Assembly: GCA_014529385.2 (NCBI GenBank)
Contig: CM043963.1
Coordinates: forward strand, 104,510,912 to 104,574,911
DNA: 64,000 bases
Source: Adiantum capillus-veneris
Taxonomy: Eukaryota; Streptophyta; Polypodiopsida; Polypodiales; Pteridaceae
Direction: 5' to 3'
Shown here: one piece after another, positions 35,095 to 46,929 of the stretch
How positions within the stretch are numbered: position 1 is the stretch's first letter
Layout of the letters: each line of letters begins with the position of its first letter
Program-made: the position numbers and the translations under genes
The notes under the pieces: generated by a model
The model's input: only the letters and a program-made list of their open reading frames with translations
Databases searched by the model: none
Told to the model about the DNA's origin: nothing

Positions 35095-35558
35095 ACTCAA
35101 CATGCTATGTCCTGCCCTTCTCGTTGCTTCATTGGTCCCTTCCCTGTTGTTCATGGTCATCTCAATAAGCTCGTAACCTGCACCTTCTTGCCTTGCTAAC
35201 TTTTGATCGCCGTAAGATGTTGATGTGTGGTCCCTAGGCTTTTGAAATTGTGAAAATCCACGTCACAAATTAATTTGTCGGTCGCTTTTCACAAATTAAC
35301 ACAGGGTTGTGTAAACAGAAGCCACTTTTGTGGCTATAGGCAACTTTTTTTGTAAATTCTCTTCTCATGAACCACAAAAAATCTCATCAAAACCTTTTAG
35401 GGATTTGTTCTTAAGGCATGTAGGAAGTTGGAAAAAAATAGAAATAAAAAAACTGTTATTTTTCAAAAGTCATCTTTTAAGAACAATCGAACAAAAATTG
35501 CTCAAAAGTTTTGATATCCCGTGTAGTCACCTTAGAGACCTTCAAATTACATTCAAAC
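35095..35558. other. 5' flank of element A1, older DNA
   Basis: No coding region is recognised. The last 219 bp (35340-35558) occur again at 54604-54834, immediately before the 3' LTR of A1. Confidence 0.6.
35554..35558. repeat. Left target-site duplication of A1 (CAAAC)
   Basis: CAAAC directly before the 5' LTR; the same five bases follow the 3' LTR at 56457-56461. Confidence 0.85.
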
Positions 35559-37189
35559 TGTCATAAAATCTAATATCTAACCAACCCAAATGATTTTCTC
35601 ATATTAAATTGATCACTTAATGTGGGAGAATAAACGGGAACAAGTGTTAAGATATAGATATGTGCTTATAGATATATCTCAAGACCGGGCCAATAGTAAA
35701 GGGGCCAAATGGGAGATGGTCTATCAAAGAGCAAGGCTAACCAATGGAGCATAAGACCTTAGGGTTAGCTTCATTGAAGACCTCCAATAATGTGTGTAAA
35801 ATTCCTTTGACCTTAGGTAAGCTAGGGCTGAGCTTGAGGTGGGAACCCGGCCCAAACTCGAGGTGCTTGTCGTGCTTGAGGTGCTTGTCCTGCTTGAGGT
35901 GCTTGTCATGATTGAGGTGCTTGATTAAGATGCTTGAGGTGCTTGACTAGCTCCATGCTTGAGGTGCTTGACTTGGTGCATGATTAAGGTGCTTGAGGTG
36001 CCTTGAGAAGCTTGCCTGAGATGCTTGTGGGAACACCCCCTACTTCAAGTGCTTAGTCATGCTTGATGACTAAGGGGCTTGCTCATCCAAAGTCAAAAAG
36101 ATCCCTACAAGGAGGGGGGTGAGCCTACAAGGGGGGGGGGGGGATGAGAGAGAACACACACACACACACACACACAAGGGAAGCCCCAGCTTGAAGAGGC
36201 AGCAAGGACACTTGTCAAGTTCCTCCTCATGGTGTGCCTGAAACTTATTGGTTGGCCACCCAAGGGGTCCAATGATAATAAAGGATATTTAATTAATTGA
36301 TTTTGCATTTATCAAGTCCTCTCTCTCAAAGGGGAAAGGGGGACACTTGTCCCAAGGCTACCCATGTTGCTTGTGATGGCTCCTGCTTGTGATTGGCTAG
36401 GCCTGGAGGGGTCCAATGAGCTTCAAGCATGAGCTACAAGGGGGGGTCGACCCAAGCAAGCTAGGGGGGTGCTTAGGGGGTATACTCACCCACACACACT
36501 CACAAACACTCTCATTGTGTACTATGCAAAGTGCAAGAGCTCCCTCTCTTTCTCGAAGCAAGTAGAGGTTGAGAGCCTACACCATTACTCTTGGCTATGG
36601 AGTGCAAATCCATCCAAGAGCCATGCTTCAATGCTTGAGCTTGCCATCTATTTCTTCTTCATTACTATGCTATTATGTATGCTAGCACAAGAGTTATGAT
36701 AAGTGAGAAACTAGCTCTTTCTCGTATGAAATGTTTCTTCTTCCTCTTCCCTACCCTCATTCCCTGCTAGCTCTCTCCACCTTCGAAGGTGTTTGAGGTC
36801 TTGGGACTGAGGCTTGGTATAGTTAAAGCTTTCTTCAAGTTTAGGTTATGCTATGATGGTGATGCATGAAGCTTTCCATCTTCATTGCTTCACCTAGGTC
36901 ACAAGGCACACAAAGAATGTATTGTAACAAGTCTCTCTTTATGGGAGAAATCATAATACAAATGCCTATTGGAGGGGGGAGCGGCTCCACATAAATCCGG
37001 TCCTCAACTATTGTCATGTTCTCTAAATTCTCTCTCTTGCAAAAGTATTGTCTATGACAAGTTAACTAATTGCTATGATTATGTTGCTATCTTCAATTAT
37101 GTCTACCCGCTATGCTCACAAAATCATTTCTTGAAAGTACTCTCATTAAATTCCGCTACTCTCAAATTGAATAGGCAAATTCCATTACA
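35559..37189 (+). repeat. A1 5' LTR (1,631 bp)
   Basis: TGTCATAAAATC...CCATTACA. Inside are the GCTTGAGGTGCTTG minisatellite (about 35830-36000), a G-run followed by about 13 CA units (36128-36175), and near the 3' end the phrase shared by all family A copies (GGACCGGATTTATG on the minus strand). Confidence 0.93.
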
Positions 37190-37190
37190 A

Positions 37191-37202
37191 TGGTATCAGA
37201 GC
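37191..37202 (+). other. A1 primer-binding site
   Basis: TGGTATCAGAGC, a perfect match to the plant initiator tRNA-Met 3' end complement, one base after the LTR. Confidence 0.92.
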
Positions 37203-37603
37203 ATTTGGTTTCTCTTTTCTTGCTTAAGAAGAGAGGTCCTTAAGTAGCCTATAAATGGTTGATGTTGTTAATTATAATAGAGTAAGTGGAACTGGGATCT
37301 AATATCGGTTTTGTTAAGCCCACTATGTGGGGGATGGTGCACACCTCGGGAGCTTTGGACTTAATAATGGAGTCTTTTGAGACTTGCCTACGGCTTTACC
37401 ATTATTGAGCCATAAGAAGTCCGAAAGGAGCTAGCCCTTGGCAACTCTGCTATGTTAGAACTACTTCTCTACTCTCTATAATTAACGACTTTGAGCCGTG
37501 GGTGTAGATACTTAAGAGCCGATTTTCAAAGGCTAAAAGGAGTGGCAACTAAGGTTTTGAATTGCCAAAGCATACACTAAGTATAAACATAAATTTTGTT
37601 AAC
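37203..37603 (+). other. A1 5' untranslated leader
   Basis: Non-coding leader between primer site and gag. The same sequence, inverted, ends at 54606 in A2. Confidence 0.7.
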
Positions 37604-39511
37604 ATGGCTAACAATAATCAAGAGAGTAGAATAAACATTGATAGCTTTGATTTTGCACATGAAGGTGCTAATGATTATGCTCCCATGTTTGTGAATTATC
37701 TCGTCACTAGGTTGCAGCAAGCTATGCGCAACCCTGCTTTGCAAGCCGAAGTTACTCAACAACTTTGTGCTTATGGAATTTCCCTTCCTCTCCCAGAGGA
37801 GAGAGAGCTTAGGAGGCCTCTTGAAGAGACCTCCAAAAGAAGACTCTCTCCCATTCGAGAGGAGGAATCCAAAGAGAAAGAAAGCAATGAAAGTCTAAGT
37901 TCCTCTGAAGATGTGGCTCCACGAAGACGGCGGTCTAGACGATCGCCTATTCCTCCCAAGAGGAAAAGAGCAACCCATAGTCCTTCTCCTCATCACTCTG
38001 AAAGGCAAGAGAGGAAACAAAGGAAGAAAAGGGCTAGGAAGAGGTCACCCTCTTCTCCTTCTTCTTCACCTTCCTCCTCTTTCGATGAAAGTTATGGCTA
38101 TTCTCCTAGGGAATACAAGAGGGGAGGACATCGCAAATCATTTCCTGCATGGCGAAGGTCACAAAAGCTAAAGAAGTTCAAGGAGGGAGGAAAGAGTATC
38201 TCTTTTCTCACCTATGATGGCACCTTTGGTGCTACCGACAAAGTGTTGGCCTTCATCCAGCAATTTGATGCGGCCTTTGGGGATAAGGGATTCACAGAGT
38301 CCTCCAAGCTACGCCATGTAGCTATGCACTTCCAAAAATCAGCTCGTCAATGGTGGGCTAGCCTTCGTGGCAATGGAGAAGCCCCAAAGACATGGAAAAC
38401 TCTACGAGTTTCCATCATGAAGCAATTTCTTCCAAGTGATACTAAAGATAAAGTTCTTACCGAATGGCGCGGCTTGAAGCTTCTCTCTCATGAGTCTATC
38501 AACAAGTATGTAGACAAGTTTTGGGATTTACATCTCAAAGCTACTGTCTTTCAAACGATAGACTTTGCCGAGCAAAGACAGCAATTCTGTGTGGGATTAC
38601 CTGAAGAGATGGCCGAATACATCAACTCTCAACGGCCCGGTACTATTACCGAAGTAATCCACCACACCATGGTTGCTTCACGCATCAATTTCCATCAAGG
38701 GGCTAGACGTAATGTCAAGCCCATGGAAAACAAAGATAAAAATGATGCAAAGGGGAAATCCAATGCTCAAAATAATTCCCAAGGCACTTCCAACAACAAC
38801 AACAACAACAATAATCGGTCCAAGGAGAAGGGAGTTTACAAAGGTAAAAACAAACTCTCTCCTGAAGAGCTTGAAGCTTTTCGCAAGGACCATAAGTGTT
38901 TCAAGTGTGGAGAGCAGGGACATGGCTATCATTCTTGCCCCAAGAAGAATACTCGCAATGAGACTCCTAGGGCTTCCACCATCGAAGCTCCAAAAGAGGA
39001 TGCTCATTGCAAAGGATCATCAATTTCCTATGCGTGGGGAAAGGTAAGAGAGCATGATGCCTTCATCTTGTTTGACCCTGGCTCTACTCTCAACTTCATA
39101 TCAATAGAGTTGGCCACCAAATTGGGCATTCAAGCTTTTGAGATGGGAGATATAGTAACAGCTGATGCAGCTTTCAAGGGACAACAAGACTCCATTACTC
39201 CCTTGATTGGGAAGTTGAGACTTCATGTCCAAAGCTATGTCGACAAAGAAGACTTCTTCATGTCTCCTCTCCAACATCAGGATGTTATCCTAGGGGCACC
39301 ATGGTTTGATCGCATGGCTGCCAACATGAAGTTCCCTGAAAGGAGAATTTACTTCACCTACAGGGGAAAGAACATGTATATAGATGCTAGTGAGCGTGGT
39401 CACACTATTCCACTTGTAAATCCTCTTTCTTTTGATAAATCAATGAAGAGCTCAGTTTCTGCGTACATGATTTATGTCAAAGAGTCTCTAAAAGCTAATA
39501 ATGTTTCATAA
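37604..39511 (+). pseudogene. A1 Gag-protease (start of Gag-Pol), closed by a premature stop
   Basis: The ATG at 37604 (MANNNQESRINIDSF) is preferred; the open frame extends 14 codons upstream only from a TTG. Residues about 90-200 are a serine/arginine-rich basic stretch. The capsid domain follows ([20 protein letters not shown]). A CCHC zinc knuckle, [14 protein letters not shown], starts at about residue 432. The retropepsin site [11 protein letters not shown] has its aspartate at about residue 491 and ends near [15 protein letters not shown]. Translation stops at 39511 where A2 reads through. A second nonsense codon lies at about 39722. Both are point changes relative to A2. Confidence 0.88.
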
Positions 39512-39519
39512 AATGAAAA

Positions 39520-41255
39520 TGATAGGAATCAAGAAGAGTTAGACTTGTCTACTTTTCTAAAAGGATTCCAAGATGTGTTCATCGATGATATCCCTATGGA
39601 CCTACCTCCAAAACGAGGGGATGATGACCATCGTATTGAGATCCTTCCAGGAAGCTCACCGCCTAACAAACCTCCTTATCGAGACTCACACGCTCAACAA
39701 GAGGAGATTATGAGGCAAGTATAAGAATTGGTAGACAAAAGGATGGTGAGGCCTAGTTCCTCTCCCTTTTGTTCTCCAGTCCTTTTAGTGCAAAAGAAAG
39801 ATGGTACATACCGTATGTGTGTGGACTATCGAGCACTAAACCATATCACTATCAAAAACAGATTTCCCGTGCCTCGGGTAGAAGATCTGTTTGATAAGCT
39901 ACAAGGCTCTACCTACTTCAGTAGGATTGACCTTAAGAGTGGCTATCATCAAATAAGGATAGTGGATGAAGATATCCTAAAGACCGCGTTTCGCACAACA
40001 TTTGGTCTTTATGAATATCTAGTCATGCCTTTTGGCTTGACTAATGCACCAGCTACTTTCAATCGTCTCATGGAGAAAATTTTTAGACCATATCGTAAAT
40101 TCACTGGAGTGTTCTTTGATGATATCATCATCTACTCCAAGTATTTGGAGGAACATAAGCAACATCTCCAAGTGATTTTTCAAGCCTTGAGGGAGAACAA
40201 ACTTTTTCTCAACCAAAAGAAAAGTGAATTCTTCCTTCAAGAGATTCAATATCTAGGTCATATTATCTCTCACGATGGTATTCGTATGGATCCATCAAAG
40301 TTAGAGGTAATAAAATCATGGCCTAACCCAAGGAATCTACATGAGCTAAGAAGCTTTATTGGTATGTGTGCATACTATAGACGCTTCATAGCAAAATTCT
40401 CTCAAGTAGCAGGACCACTACACGACTTAACAAAGAAGAACGTTAAGTTTGTATGGACTATTAAGGAGCAAAATGCTTTTGAAAAACTCAAAGAGAAGCT
40501 TACTTCCCAACCATTCCTCGTGCTTCCGGATCTCTCAAAGCCATTTGAGGTCCAATGTGATGCTTGTGGTGATTGCCTTGGAGCGGTTTTGCTTCAAGAA
40601 GGGCATGCCATAACATATGAGAGCCGAAGGCTCAATAGTGATGAACGAGTCTTGGGCATTTATGAGAAAGAGCTTTTAGCTGTTCTACATGCCCTAGACA
40701 CATGGAAGCACTACCTATTGGGGACTCCATTTATCCTACGAACCGACCACCAAAGTCTCAAGTATTTCATGACGCAAACCAAGCTTTCCGACAAACAAAT
40801 GAGGTGGGCAAATTTTCTTTCGCAATTTAATTTCCATATTGCTCACATAGCGGGGAAGCACAATCAAGTTGCCGATGCACTTTCACGACGACCAAAAGTT
40901 AATGCGGTGTCTATAGCTACTCACAATGATCTATCCTCTATGATAGATGAGTATGCTACTGACCCTGACTTTAGAGACATAATGTCAGCCCTTTCTTTGG
41001 GGAAGAAAGAGGAACCATTCACCTTGCAGGATGGTTATCTTCTCCACGGCAATAGGCTATGTGTTACCCATTCCCTTCGTGAGAAGGTTATGTATGAATC
41101 CCATGCTCCTCCATATGCAGGGCATAGAGGTATTCAACCTACTGTCCGAGGAGTAGAGACGTATTTCTATTGGCCTACCATGAAAGTGGACATACAAGAG
41201 TATGTTTCAAAATGTGTAGTATGCCAAAAGACCAAGTATGATAGAGGGAAGCAAA
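39520..41255 (+). pseudogene. A1 RT, RNase H and integrase zinc domain
   Basis: The main frame (39728 onward) carries [25 protein letters not shown] and the catalytic FFDD at 40112-40123. It continues with RSFIGMCAYYRRFI, RNase H (EVQCDACGDCLGAVLLQEGH, LRTDHQSLKYF), and the integrase HHCC region (HAPPYAGHRGIQ ... CVVCQKTKYDRGKQ). All catalytic RT residues are present. Copia B starts immediately after the HHCC domain and ends the frame. Confidence 0.9.
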
Positions 41256-42085
41256 TGTTAGGAAATAAGACGTAGCTAAATAGATAATTGAGTAGATTAC
41301 TTAATGGAGAGAGACAGATTTATATACACGAGATTATAGAGTAGAGAGAGAGAGAGAGAGAGTACACACGATATACGTGGTTCACCCAATGTGGGATACG
41401 TCCACGGGAAAGCATCCACTCAATGGCTTTAGTACTTCAAAACAAGAAGTAGTTTACAAAGGGATTATACCCTTAATGGAGCTCCCGCCTTGCTTCACTC
41501 TCACCACCTCACACTCACCTTGTTGCATCAACTTCACACTATGTAATGTGTGTAGAAATGGCCTCCTTTTATAGGCCAAAAGGGCTGCCCTCTCTTATGA
41601 GAGACAGCCATGTGTAGCCGCCCTTGTGCGAATAAGTCCAAATCGGACCCTCCAATCCGCCCATGTGTGGCCGCCCTTGAGAAGACAAGTCCGCTTTTGA
41701 ATTCGGCCACCGGCCATTGAATTCGGCCATCGGCCACCGGCCATTGACTTCCGACCACCGGCCACCGGCCATTGACTTCCGACCACCGGCCATCGGCCAT
41801 TGACTACCGGCCACCGGCCAACCGACCGGTTGTTTTCCGACCACTTTTCGGCCGCCGTCCGGCCATAATATTCCGGCGATAAAGAATATTCCGGCGAAAA
41901 AAAGTCTCGGGGGCGGAGGCCCCCGAGGCCTTTAAAGTTGCCTCTGATTCTTGTCCGTGAAAATTTTGGTTTCCGGTGAGTGATTTTCCTTCACGCACGA
42001 TGGCTTCTCCTCATAATGGGGGCCTTACAAATGTGCGCTCTTACCACAGAAAATTACAAGGGTAAATCAGGCTCCATACTTAACA
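41256..42085 (-). repeat. Copia B 3' LTR (830 bp)
   Basis: TG...CA ends. Contains a GA run (41344-41362) and a GC-rich block of CCGGCCA-type repeats (about 41695-41870). Confidence 0.93.
41695..41835. repeat. GGCCACCGGCCATTGA-type tandem repeats in the B LTR
   Basis: Units such as GGCCACCGGCCATTGACTTC and CGACCACCGGCCATCGGCC alternate four to five times. The same block is in the right LTR at about 46545-46680. The strand bias yields artefactual WPVVGSQWPVAGGR frames. Confidence 0.88.
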
Positions 42086-42145
42086 ATCTCCCACTTGGAG
42101 ACTGATCTCCAAACCAAACCTGTGACTGCTTTCCATTCTGGCTTC

Positions 42146-45100
42146 TTATCCTTGAATGCCGATTGAAGATGAGCAAAAGCTCAACTTCTCCTTGTTGACC
42201 ACCTTTGTAAACATGTCTGCAGGATTTTCACTTGTATGCACCTTTCCTAGCTTTAGTTGTCCCTCTTCCAAAAGAGTGCGTATGAAGTGATATCTCACCT
42301 CAATGTGCTTTGTCCTTGAATGAAAGGCTGAGTTCTTCGCAAGATGGATAGCGCTTTGGCTATCACTGTACAAGACACAATTGTCTTGTTTGAATCCAAA
42401 CTCTTCTATGAATCTGTGAAGCCCCAGAATTTCTTTGCTTGCCTCCGTCATTGCTACATACTCTGCTTCCGTGGTAGAAAGTGAAACCACTTTCTGCAGC
42501 TTTGAAGCCCAACTTACTGTTGTGCCTCCAACCGTGAACACATAGCCAGTAGTGCTCCTTCGAGTACCTTTGTCACCTGCCATATCTGCATCAGCATACC
42601 CTTCTAGAAAAATATCAATTCCTCCAAAATACAAAGCATTTGTTGTTGTCCCTTTTAGATACCTAAGTATCCACTTCACAGCTTGCCAATGCTCTTTACC
42701 TGGGTTGTCCATGAACCTACTCACAACTCCCACTGCATGTGCAATGTCTGGCCTTGTCCAGACCATAGCATACATTAGAGAATCTACCGCTGCAGCATAT
42801 GGAACTTTAGACATATAGGCTATCTCCTCTTGTGTCTTTGGACACATATCCTTCGTTAGTTTAAAATGACCAGCCAAAGGTGTAGAAACTGGTTTTGCAT
42901 TTTGCATTGCAAACCTTTCTAGTACCTTCTTGATGTAATCTTCTTGAGATAGCTTTATTGTCCTCTTCGTCCTGTCCCTTGATATTTTCATACCAAGTAT
43001 CCTCTTTGCAACACCTAAATCTTTCATTGAAAAAGATTTGGACAGCTCCTCTTTTAGGTCTTTGATGTCCTGCATGTTAGCACTTGCAATCAACATGTCA
43101 TCAACATACAACATTAGGATGATGAATTTCCCATCTCCCAAATTCTCCGTGTAGACGCAGTGATCTGAGTTGCATCTTGTGAATCCATGATCCAACATCC
43201 ATCGATCAAACTTCAAGTACCATTGTCTTGATGCTTGCTTTAAACCATACAAGCTCTTCTTTAATCTGCAAATCATTTTCTCCTTACCTTTTACTTCATA
43301 CCCCTTTGGTTGAAGCATGTAGATTTCCTCCTCTAAGTCACCGTGAGGGAATGCCGTATTTACATCCATTTGCTCGAGATTTAGATCATGAGCAGCCACA
43401 AGGCTTAAGACAAGCCTAATTGAGTTCATTTTTACAACAGGAGAAAATATTTCATTGAAGTCAATACCTTTCTTTTGAGAAAAACCTTTTACCACAAGCC
43501 TAGACTTGTACCTTTTCTTCCCACCTTCTTCTTCCTTTAGCTTGTACACCCATTTGTTTTGAAGTGCCCGCTTACCTTTAGGCAACTCAACCAACTCCCA
43601 TGTTTGGTTGCGATGTAGTGAGTCCATCTCCACTTGCATGCTCTTCGTCCATTCTTCTTTGGATTCATGTTGCATAGCTTCTTCATATGATTCCGGCTCT
43701 CCAGAATCTGAGATCAAGAGATGGTTGAAGGAAGGAACAAACCTTTCTGGAGGTCTACTTGCTCTTGTAGATCTTCGGGGAATAGGTTGAGGCTCCTCAT
43801 TTGGTTGACGTTGTTGCACATTGTCACCGTTTGCAGTTCTTGAGTCTTCACCGTCCTCAAGCTCCATGTACTCATCACCTGTTTCTTTTGTTTGTTTTCT
43901 TTCCAAGTAATCTTTGTACATATTTTGTTCGTTAAAAATTACATCCCTACTCCTTAAGATTTTACCATCTTCAGGATTCCATAGGCGATACCCAAAGTCT
44001 CCTTCTCCATAGCCAATGAAGAAACACTTTTTGGACTTTGCATCTAACTTTGATCTTAGGCTTCTATCTATGTGCATGAAAGCCTCACACCCAAACACTT
44101 TGAGAAATGCATAATTCACCGGTTTACCTATCCATGCCTCTTCTGGAACTCCCCCATCCAATGCCGTTGAGGGTGACCGATTGATTAAGTACACATACGT
44201 ACTTACAGCTTCCGCCCAAAGCTCAAGCGGTAGGCCTGCATGTAGCCGCATGCTTCGTGCTCGTTCCATGATTGTCCTGCTCATCCTTTTCGAAATCCCA
44301 TTTTGTTGAGGTGTCCTTGGGGTTGTCCTTTGCCTCCGAATGCCATTGCTAGCACAAAAGCTTTCAAAAGCTTGGCTGCAATATTCGCCTCCATTGTCAG
44401 ATCTGAGGCATTTAACCTTGGTACCTGTTTCATTCTCCACAAAGGCTTTCCACCTTTGAAATATGGAAAATACATCGGATTTATTCTTCATGACATAAAC
44501 CCATGTTTTTCTAGTCGCATCGTCTATGAATGTTACATAGTACAATGAGCCACCAAGTGATGGTGTACTTGCAGGACCCCAAACATCAGAATGAACCAAC
44601 TCAAGTTTTTTAATTTTTCTTTCATTTCCTGATTTTTGAAATTTTACCCTCTTTTGATTACCATAAACACAATCTTCACAGAACTCTAAGTCCACTTCTT
44701 TCAAACCTAGTAGAAGCTTCTTTGTTTGAAGGATTTGCATTCCTTTGGCACTCATATGCCCAAGTTGGTAGTGCCACACCGCACTGTCAACTTCTGTAGT
44801 TGCTGCACAAGCTGAAGGTTGCGTGCTAACAGTACACAAGTAAAGTGTACCGACTTTTTCACCCTTGGCAACCACCAAAGATCCCTTTGAGATCTTCCAC
44901 CGTTTGTTTCTGAATGCAATGTTGTGACCTTCATCGTCCAATTGTCCTGTAGAGATCAAATTTTTGCGAAGAGAAGGAACATGCCTAACATCTTTAAGAT
45001 TCCATTCATTTCCGTTAGCAGTTTTGACAGAAACTGTACCTTTGCCGACAATCTCATAAGCTTCATCATCTCCCAAGTATACATACCCAAAATTACCTTT

Positions 45101-45363
45101 GGTGTAGTCTTGGAAATGTTGCTTGTGTGGTGTCGCATGGAATGAAGCCCCGGAATCTACTATCCAGGAATTAGACACATTGTCTAATGAGAGAATTAGA
45201 GCATCTTGCTCTAATTTACCTGCCACATTGGCCTCCGATGTTGGCTTGTTGTCTTGAGACTTTGTCTCCTTCTTCTTCTTGGACCAACAATCCTTCTTGA
45301 CGTGGCCCTTCTTGCCGCAGTTCCAACATTCAAGAACTGACTTTGTGCGTGACTTGCTCCGCC
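42146..45363 (-). CDS. Copia B Pol: protease, integrase, RT, RNase H
   Basis: The uninterrupted frame covers a CCHC knuckle CWNCGKKGHVKKDC (about 45295-45330) and the retropepsin site WIVDSGASFHAT. It includes the integrase HHCC region (WHYQLGHMSAKG ... CEDCVYG) and DDE core (LVHSDVWGP, RSDNGGEY). The copia RT follows (HGDLEEEIYMLQPKGYEV, catalytic YVDDML), then RNase H (SLSTTEAEYVAMTEASKE, LYSDSQSAIHLAKN). It ends 60 bp before the 3' LTR. The frame continues upstream of the alternative start at 45226 into the knuckle, so the protein is a Gag-Pol continuation, not a separate start. Every catalytic motif is present, though canonical TAFLHGD reads TAFPHGD. Confidence 0.92.
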
Positions 45364-46035
45364 TTAGCGATCACGACCCTTTTGGTTTTTGAACCTCTCC
45401 TTAAGCCTTCCTCTTGTTTCCACTGATAGTGCAGCACTTGATGATTCTCCTGTGCTTCTCCTTCGCATTTCCTCGCTTAGGAGAACACCCACAACATCAT
45501 CAAACTTAAGAGTATTTGTGCCAGAGATAGAATTACTTACAGCCATCACAAGGCTGTCCCAACTATCCGGTAGAGATGATAGTATAAGGAGAGCTCGCAC
45601 TTCGTCATCGAAATTGATTTTCACTGATCGAAGTTGACTTATGTTTGTGTTAAAGTCATTTAGGTGTTCTGCAACTGAACCATTCTCTGCCATCTTTAGA
45701 TTGAACAAGCGCTTCATAAGAAATACCTTATTGGATGCCGATGGTTTCTCGTAGAAGTCGTCAAGTGACTTCATCAAGTCCTCCGTGGTCTTCATCTCCA
45801 AAACATTGAAGGCCACCGTTGACGCCAAGCTTAACCGGATTGTTCCCAGTGTCTTTCGATCAAGGACAATCCATGCTTCATCTGCCATTGTTGCGGGCTT
45901 CTTCGCAAGACCGCCTAGTGGCAAATAGAGGTCCTTCTGGTAGAGATAGTCTTCAATCTGCATCTTCCAATGTTGGTAGTTTTTGCCGTTGAACTTCTCA
46001 ATCTTGAGCTTCCCTTCCTCCGCCATAACTCCCAC
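45364..46035 (-). CDS. Copia B Gag (capsid part)
   Basis: 223 codons, starting MGVMAEEGKLKIEKFNGKNY. It contains KMQIEDYLYQKDLYLPLGG and DDFYEKPSASNKVFLMKRLF, the UBN2/copia-type Gag fold. The frame stops just before the zinc knuckle, which lies in a different frame overlapping the stop. In most copia elements Gag and Pol form one frame. The offset here is either a one-base lesion or a programmed shift; the sequence alone cannot decide. The leader between Gag and primer site is only about 50 bp. Confidence 0.9.
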   Translation of the reverse strand: MGVMAEEGKLKIEKFNGKNYQHWKMQIEDYLYQKDLYLPLGGLAKKPATMADEAWIVLDRKTLGTIRLSLASTVAFNVLEMKTTEDLMKSLDDFYEKPSASNKVFLMKRLFNLKMAENGSVAEHLNDFNTNISQLRSVKINFDDEVRALLILSSLPDSWDSLVMAVSNSISGTNTLKFDDVVGVLLSEEMRRRSTGESSSAALSVETRGRLKERFKNQKGRDR

Positions 46036-46085
46036 TCAATTGAAGGAATCCTTTTCTTGAGATAATTTAGCTACGAGCAAACCTT

Positions 46086-46097
46086 GCTCCGATACCA
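46086..46097 (-). other. Copia B primer-binding site
   Basis: The minus strand reads TGGTATCGGAGC, one mismatch from the initiator tRNA-Met complement, two bases inside the 5' LTR. Confidence 0.9.
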
Positions 46098-46099
46098 AT

Positions 46100-46929
46100 T
46101 GTTAGGAAATAAGACGTAGCTAAATAGATAATTGAGTAGATTACTTAATGGAGAGAGACATATTTATATACACGAGATTATAGAGTAGAGAGAGAGAGAG
46201 AGAGAGTACACACGATATACGTGGTTCACCCAATGTGGGCTACATCCACGGGAAAGCAGCCACTCAATGGCTTTAGTACTTCAAAACAAGAAGTAGTTTA
46301 CAAAGGGATTATACCCTTAATGGAGCTCCCGCCTTGCTTCACTCTCACCACCTCACACTCACCTTGTTGCATCAACTTCACACTATGAAATGTGTGTAGA
46401 AATGGCCTCCTTTTATAGGCCAAAAGGGCTGCCCTCTCTTATGAGAGACAGCCATGTGTAGCCGCCCTTGTGCGAATAAGTCCAATCGGACCCTCCAATC
46501 CGCCCATGTGTGGCCGCCCTTGAGAAGACAAGTCCGCTTTTGAATTCGGCCACCGGCCATTGAATTCGGCCATCGGCCACCGGCCATTGACTTCCGACCA
46601 CCGGCCACCGGCCATTGACTTCCGACCACCGGCCATCGGCCATTGACTACCGGCCACCGGCCAACCGACCGGTTGTTTTCCGACCACTTTCCGACCGCCG
46701 GCCGGCCATAATATTCCGGCGAAAAAAGAATATTCCGGCGAAAAAAAGTCTCGGGGGCGGAGGCCCCCGAGGCCTTTAAAGTTGCCTCTGATTCTTGTCC
46801 GTGAAAATTTTGGTTTCCGGTGAGTGATTTTCCTTCACGCACGATGGCTTCTCCTCATAATGGAGGCCTTACAAATGTGCGCTTTTACCACAGAAAATTA
46901 CAAGGGTAAATCAGGCTCCATACTTAACA
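46100..46929 (-). repeat. Copia B 5' LTR (830 bp)
   Basis: Same termini and length as 41256-42085. Confidence 0.93.

Larger units (their letters stand above)
41256..46929 (-). mobile_element. Ty1/copia element B, nearly intact
   Basis: Two 830-bp LTRs (TGTTAGGAAATAAG...CTTAACA on the plus strand) bound a minus-strand gag-pol. A primer site at 46086-46097 and a purine tract near 42086-42110 are in the right places. The LTRs differ at about a dozen positions by eye, roughly 1.5%, so the insertion is young for this window. The five bases on each side are GCAAA and ACAAC. The uninterrupted target in A2 reads GCAAC, so the duplication has probably mutated once on each side. Confidence 0.93.

Noticed and set aside
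37191-37202. tRNA-like matches (TGGTATCAGAGC and variants at 20820 and 46086)
   Set aside because: These are primer-binding sites complementary to tRNA-Met, only 12 bases long and placed next to LTR ends; they are not tRNA genes.
38673-39047. Second open frames inside family A gag (also 52901-53275 on the minus strand)
   Set aside because: They overlap the true Gag frame and merely mirror its composition. Their conservation between A1 and A2 follows from the conserved Gag sequence.
41534-41998. Overlapping WPVVGSQWPVAGGR-type frames in both copia B LTRs
   Set aside because: They arise from the GGCCACCGGCC tandem repeats in non-coding U3 sequence and occur in all three frames.
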